Assembly (NCBI GenBank): GCA_029876055.1
Contig: CM056874.1
Location: 806,001-870,000, forward strand
Direction of reading: 5' to 3'
DNA from: Madurella fahalii
Taxonomy: Eukaryota > Ascomycota > Sordariomycetes > Sordariales
Length of the DNA: 64,000 bases
Program-made: the position numbers and the translations under genes
Notes under the pieces: generated by a model
Told to the model about the DNA's origin: nothing
What the model saw: only the letters and a program-made list of their open reading frames with translations
The model's database searches: none
Shown: positions 56,057 through 64,000 of the stretch, in pieces
How the letters are laid out: each line of letters starts with the position of its first letter
Numbering within the stretch: the first letter of the stretch is position 1

Positions 56057-57491
56057 ATGGCAGACGCAGGCGACTGGAGAAACTCACTAAGCGCTGCAGA
56101 GCGATATGAGAATATTCAGCGGCTGTAAGAATCCATAGCGCTGTAGTAGGATGACGGTTTGTGGTTCTGACCTGTAAATATCCAGTGCAAAAGCAGCAGC
56201 GGGCATCATGCAGAGTGCCTTTGCCGTTGAAAGCGACGCTTACAAGAATGCCAACAACAGGGTAGGTGCATTTTGTCTTTGCCCCCGGCTAGGTCTTAGT
56301 CTGATCGTCGCAAAGGAAGAGTACGATGCAGCGTGTAACCCATCAAGTTCCCGAGCTGCGGTAGAACCCGACGCACCCGCACTGGAAGCCCCCGAGAGGG
56401 ACGAGCTAGGGTCGGGCCTCGGGATCACCATCGGCCACTACCAAGATTGTCATTACATTGCCAGCGGCGTAACGGCCGAGGTCTACCGCTCTCAAGCCCG
56501 GGCTCTCAAAGTCATTGTCGAAACGCACAACATCGAACCCCACGACCCCCACCGTGAGGCCAAAATCCTCGTCTCTCTCCGGGATGACAACACGCCGAAC
56601 ATCATCCCCCTCCTCGAGACATTCCGCGACGGCGACCAACGCCTTGTTCTCGTCTTCCCCTACATGCCGCTCACCCTCGCGCACCTCCTAGACCAAGTCC
56701 ACTCTCCGCTATCCTACCCCCTCATCCGACACATCTTCACCTCCCTGTTCCTCGCCCTATCCCACCTGCACGCCCAAGGCATAATCCACCGCGACATCAA
56801 GCCCTCCGCACTCCTCCTCTCCGCCATCCCAACCGACCATCACCAACGACAACAGCAACAGCAACAACCACCACCACCACCACCACCACCCCCCTTCACC
56901 TTCCAGACCTACCTCTCCGACTTTGGCACCGCCTACCACCCTCTGCTCTCCGCAGCCACCGAGCCGGCCACGGCCAAAGTGCTGGACGTCGGCACAGGGC
57001 CGTACCGGGCCCCGGAATGCCTCTTCGGCAACCGCGCCTACACGAGCGCGGCCGACCTCTGGGCGGCCGGGACGGTGCTGGCCGAGTGCGTGGCGCGGCC
57101 GCGGCCGCGGCCGCTGTTCGACAGCCCGCCGGCGCACGAGGACGGCAACCAGCTGGGCTTAATCCTGAGCATCTTCCGGACCATCGGGTCGCCGACGCGG
57201 GAGACGTGGCCCGAGGCGGAGGGGTTCCGGACGCCGCCGTTTGAGATGTACCGGGTCTTTGAGGGGAGGCCGTGGGAGGAGGTGCTGGAGGGGGTGGACG
57301 ACGGGTGGAGGGCGCTGGTGGCCGGGCTGGTGAGGTATGAGAGTGGGAAGAGGGTCTCTGCGTCAGAGGTGAGCTTTGGTTTGGGTTCGTGCATTATTGC
57401 TGATGGGTTGTGCTAACGAACTATGTGTCAGGCGTTGCAGTTTCCCTGCATGAAGGGGGAGGGGGAGGGGGAGGGGGGAGGCGAGGGCTGA
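56057..57491 (+). CDS. CSK1-type CDK-activating-like protein kinase
   Basis: Four exons, 56057-56124, 56186-56261, 56316-57368 and 57432-57491, give 418 aa. An N-terminal helix (MADAGDWRNSLSAAERYENI) precedes a CMGC-like kinase domain. The ATP-binding Lys is near residue 113 (ALKVIVE); HRDIK lies at 206-210, DFG near 250-252, and GPYRAPE follows. Closest by eye are fungal Csk1-type CDK-activating kinases. The Mg-binding Asn expected after HRDIKPS is Ala (KPSALLL). A Gln6-Pro9 tract at about 227-241, encoded by CAR/CCN repeats, is inserted between the catalytic loop and DFG. The last exon ends in a Gly-Glu repeat (KGEGEGEGGGEG) encoded by an almost pure G/A stretch. Intron 2 (56262-56315) is 54 nt without a stop. 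Confidence 0.82.
57457..57484 (+). repeat. GGGGA repeat in the kinase stop exon
   Basis: Five or more tandem GGGGA-type units encode the Gly-Glu tail of the kinase. G-runs of four or more at this spacing could form a G-quadruplex in the mRNA or DNA just before the stop codon at 57489-57491. Confidence 0.6.
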
Positions 57492-57858
57492 CGAGGCGTG
57501 TGAGGACGATACGAGGGTTTCTCTCTCCGAGGCGCGGCCTAGACACTCGTAGAGCCAGGGTTGACATGTATTTCGCCGAGTCTAACCAAGTCCGCTCAGA
57601 CGGGAGGAAGCAATTCGATATATTGTTGCAGATCACAATCTCGAAATCAACCGTGAGCGAGAGCTCTATTGAGGGTCTATCGTAATCTAGCTGCCGAGTC
57701 CCCCAGTCATTGCAGCACGGAGATATTCTCCGCAAACGGCAGTCGTCCGGACTGTGCGTGGCAGTTGCCGCAGTCCGTGACCGAGCCGTCAACAGCGGCA
57801 ACTCCGAACGAGGCCGCCAACCTACTTGGCCCATACCTTCCCCCCAACACTCGAGCTA
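57492..57858. other. Convergent kinase / GUA1 3' region
   Basis: About 370 bases are shared by the 3' ends of the kinase gene and GUA1. No gene was recognised. Confidence 0.6.
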
Positions 57859-60671
57859 TCACTCTAGCTCAATGGTTCCCGGCGGCTTTGAAGTGATGTC
57901 ATACACAACGCGGCACACGCTGTTACTTAAGTTAGCAGAAATGGCGGCTAAGAGAACGTCGAGTACCTACCCATGAACCTCGTTGACGATTCTGTTCATG
58001 ACCCGCTGGAGGAAGTCCCACGGGAAGTTGAAAGCTTCTGCGGTCATGAAGTCTGTGGTTGTCACGGCGCGGAGGACGATAATCTATCAAAAATGTCAGA
58101 GCTGCGGTAACGACTGGAGTAGATCCTGGGCGTACATAGCCGTAAACTCTCTTGTCCCCCATGACGCCGACAGCCCGGCTGGGGTCAAGGGCCGCATAGG
58201 CCTGGGAAATTTGGTTGTAGAGACCAGCCTTGCGGATCTCACCGATGAAGATCTTTGGAATTATTGTCAGCACTGTACTGCCGGGACGGGGCTGTGCATC
58301 AGCTTACATGATCGGCCTGACGGCACATCTCGACCTTCTCGGGAGTTACCTCGCCCAAGATCCTGACGGCAATACCCGCTAGTACGAGTCAGTACGGAAG
58401 CATAAAAGTTCAAAGACAAGGGGCTGGCGTACGCCCGGGGAAAGGATGCTATTGATTCCTGTTAGCGTGAGATGGCTGTGCAGGTTGAGTGCTTGTGGCC
58501 TACCCTCATCACGAGTTCTTCCCGGATACCAAGGGCACGTCCCAGTTCTATACGATACATTAGTAACCTGGCCCTACACCCAGTTGATTTTGAGACTTGG
58601 ACCGATAAAAACGTTACGTACCGCGCACCTCGTCCTATGCGATAGTTAGTTTGATATGCTCACGACAGGGGGCCAGAACGAGATTACGAGCCTTGTACAG
58701 GGATCTCAGGGGCTCGATAAGCTTCAAACCTTGTCCGTTTGCCATCCGCGCCGGGAGACCACCACTTCATATTCGAGTTAGTAATCAAGCCTGGGATGGC
58801 ACGCTTGGCAACATACACGTTGTGATGGGTCTAGGAACGGTTAGTACGTTCTCGACAATTTTTAGCAGCGAAAGGAGGCCTGCCTTGATTGTAGCCGAAG
58901 GGCCCTTGAAGGAGAGCGACTCGATCACGTCGGGGTAGAGCGTGCCCCTATTCCATGCTCAGTCCATCTGAGGAATATCTAGGACTTTTGTACAGGAAGC
59001 TTACTGCATGAAGAACTCGATCTTGCCGGCTTTGCTAGGGTCATTGGCCGCAGCCTCCTCAATCTGTCACTTGTTAGCTACTTCTCTTCCTTTGGCTTTT
59101 CGGTCAGTCAAACCTTGATAGCTTCGGCCTCGAAAATGTCAATAAACTTGCCACCTGTCTACGGTTAGTTCCGACGTTCTGGGCCCGCCGACGCCGCTCG
59201 GAGTTGGAGATCCGGCGGCCGACTCAGACTCCGAAAACACACCGATGAACTTTCGCTTTTTCTATAACGGCGGTCAGTAGGTCTGATGTAGCAGTGCAAT
59301 TCCCAAAAGAGTGCGTACTTCGGGATCCTCGACGCCCTTGAGACCGTCAAGGAATTCCCTTGTGGCATCCACGACGGTAAGGTTGATGCCCAGCGCTTCC
59401 GAAAGATCTTTCTGGACTTGCTCGCACTCATTGAGTCTCATAACGCCGTCTACCCGAATCTGTTAGCCCCGCCTACCGAAATCAAAAACTGATATCGGAG
59501 AATTGTACTGTTAACGAGCACGGCCCAGAATCTATCCCCGATGGCCTCTTTCTATTGCTGCTGTCAGCTGCATATCCAGATACGATATTTGAAGAGAGCA
59601 TACCATGAGCTTGGCAGCGACCGTGGAATCGACACCGCCGCTAACCGCGGCAAGCACCTGGCCCTTCTCACCGACAGTCCGGCGAATCTGGGCAATCTGC
59701 TCCTCGAGGAACTTCTCCATGGTCCAATCCTGTTTGCACTCGCAAATGCCGACGGCAAAGTTCTTGAGCAGCGCCGTCCCGTTCTGAGTATGAGTGACCT
59801 CGGGATGGAACTGCAGGCCGTAAATGGGCTTGCTGCTATGGGCAATAGCCGCATACTCGGAATTATCCGAGGTTGCCACCGTGTGGAAGTCCTGCGGCAG
59901 CTTGGCCAGTTTGTCGCCGTGGCTCATCCATACCCGCATGGACTCCTCCATTCCCTCGAAAAGGCGGTCCACATGTCCGCTGATGGATCGGGCCTTGAGC
60001 ATAGCATGACCGTACTCGCGGTGCTTGCCAGCAATGACATTGTCCGGGCTGATGCGGTAAGCAAGCTCCTGCATGCCATCTGTCGGGCCCTGGATCAGCT
60101 GTGTTCTAGGAGCAAGCTCCGCGGCAAGATGGTAATCTACATACAGCAAATGCCAAGAATAGGCACATCTATGAAATCAAACGTCAGCGGGGGAAAGATG
60201 GCCAGGGTGGATGGCATAGCTACCCAAGTCGAAAATGGCACGGTCGACATGGGGGCTACCGTCCTCGTAGACCGAGTACGGCCCACCGGAGAGGATGATG
60301 CCCTTGGGCTTGAACTTGAGTTCATCAAGCTTCTGGGTGCATGGCAACATCTCGGAGAAGACATTGAGCTCACGAAGCCGGCGTGTGATCCTTTGCATCC
60401 CATGGTCAGTGCGTTCCGAATTCATAAATTGGGTTGGGTCAGGGGTTTCAAAAGCCAAGTGATGCAATTTGCAGGCCCGATAGAACTGGATCTCGAAGGT
60501 TGTAATACAACATACAGATGAGTATACTGTGAACTGTGCGCCGCCCTTCCAGTCAGTTTCCCATTTCGGCGCGAGATCGGAACCCATATATGCCTCTCAC
60601 CCAAAATCGAGCACCAGAATGGTGTCGAAGACCTTGTGGGCCATAGCCTCTCCTGGTTCGCCGTTTGCCAT
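57859..60671 (-). CDS. GUA1: GUA1 GMP synthase, 20 exons
   Basis: The exons are 60671-60601, 60533-60516, 60390-60224, 60168-60145, 60079-59604, 59551-59509, 59449-59319, 59261-59243, 59154-59114, 59063-59005, 58947-58884, 58830-58817, 58764-58692, 58634-58622, 58547-58504, 58448-58433, 58378-58308, 58252-58136, 58083-57971 and 57919-57859, giving 544 aa. The N-terminal class I amidotransferase has its nucleophile at Cys93 (VPILGICYGMQEL) and His-Glu in LQFHPEVTHT. The ATP pyrophosphatase P-loop SGGVDST is at 240-246. The C-terminal dimerisation part ends TSKPPGTIELE. The enzyme converts XMP, glutamine and ATP to GMP in the cytosol. Six exons are 13-24 nt. Two introns (58883-58831 and 58691-58635) start with GC. 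Every junction restores conserved family sequence. Confidence 0.92.
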
Positions 60672-61726
60672 TTTGACTCTGGATTTACTCCGTTGTTGAG
60701 GTGACCAAAATGGGTAATTTTGAGGTTGCGAATTAGGCCCCCCCCCCAAGAAGGTGTGAGTCGGTAAAAATTTTATGAAGCCTGCCATTTTTTGCCCGCG
60801 CCTGTGCCGACGCTCGGAGCCGGCTGGCGATTCATGCCTTAAATTCTAGGTTCTTTGACCTTCCTTACCTCCAACCTACCTGTAGCACCTGCTTCTCCGC
60901 TTCATCTTCTCCTGGTGCGCCGTCTCTACGTCTCTTTAGTGCTCTAGGCAGCCATATCCTCATTTCACCCTTCTGCGGCGGAGAGCATTCTCCCAACACG
61001 CCATCCTGATCCTACACAGTGCATGACCCGAAGGCCCGCGGAACGCCGACTTGGCATCGGGCCGGCTCCTGGCATCGAGGAGGGTAGCCGTACCTAGTGG
61101 GGCTTGGGAGGCACCGCAAGTGGATCTGGCATAACGTTATGTTATGAGCCATGTGTACAAGACACATTTTTGACGTACCTAGCGTCGCACGTTTCCCAAT
61201 CACCGAGCCACGCGGGGTTCCTGGCATTATGGGGTATTTTGATCGGTTCCAATCGACTGCTTGACAAAGTCACACAGTGCAGTTGCTAAATGGCATCGGA
61301 ATAACCCGCGCGGAAAAAGTTAATTCTGCAAGCCGAGACTGGACCTGCTCAGAACGGAATTTGACCGAAATTTCTGGATCATCAAGCTGGACGCGTTGTT
61401 GGTGGCGCTGTGGCCCCAGCGCAAACGGTTGGCTCACAGGCGTTGTGTGGGCCGAACCCCGCCCAAGGCTTGTGATTCTTGGGCCTGACAGGCCTCTAAT
61501 CATTGCCGGGATCGCCTCGATTGGCTGCTCCAACAAGCTTATTAACCCATCCCCAGCGCCATGGCGTCGGATGAGCACAGCATCGGGGTTGGCCGGAGGC
61601 CGGCTGTGCTCTTGTCGCGGACTTGCCGGCCTCTCGTTCGCCTGATCCTTGCGACATTTCTCCTGTCCATTAATTCCTACATCCTGCGATATCGCGGATT
61701 GACATCCAGATCATGACGGGACCAAG
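60672..61726. promoter_or_regulatory. Divergent GUA1 / Zn2Cys6 factor promoter region
   Basis: About 1.05 kb lies between divergent ATGs. It contains a C/T-rich stretch around 60850-60960 on the GUA1-distal side and a 5-codon upstream ORF overlapping the factor's start. No other gene was seen. Confidence 0.5.
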
Positions 61727-61730
61727 ATGA
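61713..61730 (+). promoter_or_regulatory. uORF overlapping the start codon of the Zn2Cys6 gene
   Basis: ATGACGGGACCAAGATGA encodes five residues. Its TGA stop shares bases with the ATG of the main frame (ATGA at 61727-61730). If the transcript includes it, translation of the factor would need leaky scanning or reinitiation at the overlap. Whether the mRNA starts upstream of 61713 is not known from sequence. Confidence 0.5.
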
Positions 61731-63660
61731 AGAACAGACAGAAGTCGAGAAGCGGTTGTCGGACGTGCAAGCTCAAGCGGGTATGTAGTTGCTCCACCTT
61801 CTCCGGGACTCGGATGATGGCCCGGCGCCGCTGACCCGCTCCCGACAGCTGAGGTGCGATGAGACGAAACCCGGTTGCAGGAACTGCACCCAGAAGGGTC
61901 TCGAATGCCCGGGTTATCAGCAGCGTCTGCAGTGGTCAACCAAGCACGAAAGGCCGACCACGATAAACGCAAGCGGCCCAGCCAACTTTAGCCAGCTCGT
62001 CACCGCTGCATCGGAATCCATAGCGAAGCCTACAAGCACTGCCGCAGGCCCTACGCATGGTGGAACAAAGACTGCGGTTGCGTCTTTGGCACCCGCCAGC
62101 CAGCTTCTAGCTCCTGCGGCTATATCACCGTCGTCTTCCTCGTCGACGCTCTCTCCCCCGCCCGAGGACGCTGTCGCGAGTGCCGGAACCAGTGTAGCTT
62201 TGGTTCCCCTGGTGCACGAGTCGAGGCCAGTGGTACCAGTGAGCACTCGTCAGGCGACTGAGTTGCCCATGTTCCAACCAGTGGTGGATATCCCGACCTT
62301 TCTGATCGAGCATTGGTTCAAGTCGGTCTGCTCTTCGTGGTCTGCACTCGACAGTCAGGCCAACCCGTATCGCCGCCTAACCTCATCTCTCTGGAACACT
62401 TCGACGCCCGTGTTTTATGCGCTGCAGGCCATCTCGGCGGCGTCCCTCGTTGAGCGGCTCCCGCACGTCATGAAGGACACCGCTCGCTCCGCACCGCGCA
62501 AGGCTACCGAGGCTATCCAGCAGGAGCTCGTCGCCTTTTTCGATGGCCGCCGTCCTGGCTTTCCAAGTGACCTGCTCTTGTCCTTGTTCTGCATGAGCTC
62601 GTCAATGTGTTGGATGGAGGCTCGTCAGCTTGGCCAACAGTACGTGAGACAAGCACGGGCTGTGCTCAAGTCTCTCGGGCGCTGCGCATTGGACGTCCAG
62701 ACGCAAGAGCTGCTCGGCTTCTTCAACGGATGCCTCATTTACGAGGAAATGCTTCGCAGCGTTGTCAGCGACGAGGAAATCGACTTTGAGAATATGCTCA
62801 GCTGGCCGGAGCCTCCATCTCAGCGGCCCCTTGTGCCCGTGATTCCGCATGCATGGACTGGGGTCTCTCCCGATGTCCTAAGACTATTTGGGAAAGCCAT
62901 GGCGCTTTGTCGGAGGTCTCGCACTCGTTGGCGACACAACGGCGGGACAAGCTATCGCATCCTCCAAGGTGCAATGAGGGACATAGAAGAAGCTACGAAG
63001 GTCGAGGAGGCCTTACTCTCGTTCGACGTCCCACAGCTCCCCGAGAGCACCGAAACCCCGCAGGGCGTGAATCGAGCTCGAGACCTGCACTACATCACCG
63101 AGGCATATCGTTTGTCTTCATTGCTGCAGCTCTACGTGACTTTCCCAGACTTGAACGCTAAACGGGTCCCTACCTTGAAAGACGCCGATGGGGCCACTGT
63201 CTGGAATGTTTGCGTGTCCCCTCTGGCATTGCACCTCACCAATGTCCTCAAGAGAATCCCTGAAGGAAGCCTGCGATGTATCCAACCACTGATCTGTCTG
63301 TGCGCCGGCAGCGGCCTCAGATACGACGCTAAAGTTCCTCTGGGACGTGGGCACCGCAGCTATCTCCTGAGTACTGAGCCTGATGCACCAGCCCCTTCAA
63401 CTTCCGGTGTTGTCAATATCGACTCTCCTTACGTCAACCACAGCGTATCGGAACACGCAATCAAGACTTCGCAGGCACGGCAGTTCATTATGGAGCGACT
63501 GGATCAACACGAGCTCAGCCTGCCTCCCAAGCCGATCGGCGTGGCAAAACAACTCCTCCGTGCTGTCTGGAGCGCCTATGACGAAGAGATTGGACTCGAC
63601 CGCCGGACGCACTGGCTGGACGTTATGAGCTACACCGGTCTTCACAGCCTGTTTGGTTGA
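61727..63660 (+). CDS. Zn2Cys6 transcription factor
   Basis: Two exons, 61727-61780 and 61849-63660, give 621 aa. Residues about 11-38 form the binuclear zinc cluster: CRTCKLKR-LRCDE and CRNCTQKGLEC, with exact C-x2-C-x6-C-x6-C-x2-C-x6-C spacing. The intron interrupts the cluster after KLKR, a position common in this family. A Ser/Thr/Ala/Pro-rich linker follows. From about residue 165 a helical fungal-factor domain of the Fungal_trans_2 type begins (PTFLIEHWFKSVCSSWSALD, STPVFYALQAISAASLVERL) and runs to the C-terminus (THWLDVMSYTGLHSLFG). This factor should bind DNA and regulate transcription; no target can be inferred. It is divergent from GUA1, and no biosynthetic genes lie beside it in the window. 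Confidence 0.92.
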
Positions 63661-64000
63661 CGGCTGCAGTCGCCAATGCAGGAGGGGGGATCCGAGGTTG
63701 GGAAAGCGTAGCCGACCTGGTCAGAGTATTCCACGCCGCTTCGGGGTTTCTGTTTCGTGGATCATCTAGATCACTCGGTCTACGGCTGGTAGACATTGCC
63801 GTCAAAGAAGGCGCCGCCGGGAATGTCGAGGCCTCCAATGTGCCGCCACCTTCTTTGGGCGACTGTGGCGTCGAAGATGGTGGCCACAATCCCATCAACG
63901 CAATGTGTTGCAAACGTATCGCCGTTGTCAACCCAGCATCAGCGGTGAGCGAGCTCGGTAAACTTGATCCTGAGGGCCTGTCGGCAGAGGAGCGTTGTAA
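63661..64000. other. Window end, unresolved
   Basis: Frames are open on both strands because the DNA is GC-rich. On the minus strand one frame (63938-63780) ends in GGAFFDGNVYQP and looks like a protein C-terminus. It is closed upstream by a TGA at 63939-63941, and I could not find a splice site that continues it. It may be the last exon of a gene beyond the window. Confidence 0.3.

Noticed and set aside
63780..63938. Minus-strand frame ending GGAFFDGNVYQP
   Set aside because: It could be the C-terminus of a gene beyond the window, but it is closed by a TGA upstream and no acceptor site was found, so it was not called as a CDS.
1..64000. CRISPR array, insertion sequence, biosynthetic gene cluster or intact transposon
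   Set aside because: No regularly spaced repeats, transposase, reverse transcriptase, polyketide or peptide synthase sequence was seen anywhere. The Zn2Cys6 factor has no biosynthetic neighbours.

Overview
The window is nuclear DNA of a filamentous ascomycete, most likely a Sordariomycete close to the Sordariales/Chaetomiaceae. The evidence is short GT-AG introns (about 50-90 nt) with CTAAC/CTGAC branch sites, GC-rich third codon positions, fungal-only families (Zn2Cys6 factor, DUF3716, DUF1996, HTH_ABP1_N, fungal C2H2 domain) and an intron-bearing tRNA-Ile. Nothing bacterial, viral or CRISPR-like was seen. Gene models were made by hand from splice motifs and reading frame. Each exon chain sums to whole codons, but none is supported by transcripts.

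Layout: the first exon of VPS36 (minus, cut by the window edge) diverges from a THP3/LENG8-like SAC3-domain gene. A 5 kb gene-free stretch precedes the polarity scaffold BEM1. Next come a CENP-B/ABP1-type DNA-binding protein (minus), a small repeat protein (minus), and a 7-exon minus-strand gene built from a duplicated two-exon module (zinc finger plus DUF3716) ending in a CENP-C-like cupin. Then an unrecognised protein and a CoA-binding protein (both minus), the myosin light chain CDC4 and an M3 metallopeptidase (both plus). From 27.6 to 35.7 kb the sequence is gene-poor, with one tRNA-Ile and one fungal C2H2 gene. An amino-acid permease (minus) diverges from BIR1 (plus). A DUF1996 secreted protein and an 8-cysteine secreted protein (both minus) follow. 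The right part is dense: TAM41 (minus) and MAD1 (plus) diverge; SYP1 (minus) and a CSK1-type kinase (plus) diverge; GUA1 (minus) and a Zn2Cys6 factor (plus) diverge.

These are mostly independent housekeeping loci, not an operon-like cluster. By family role, several act in division, polarity or chromosome segregation: BEM1, CDC4, BIR1 and MAD1, plus two centromere-protein-like genes (CENP-B-type DNA binding and CENP-C-like cupin) lying about 3 kb apart. SYP1 and VPS36 act in endocytosis and endosomal sorting, TAM41 in cardiolipin synthesis, and GUA1 in GMP synthesis.

The most unusual items are the modular DUF3716/cupin protein with symmetric phase-1 exon units; GUA1, cut into 20 exons, six of them 13-24 nt, with two GC-AG introns; and several short introns that preserve the frame if retained.
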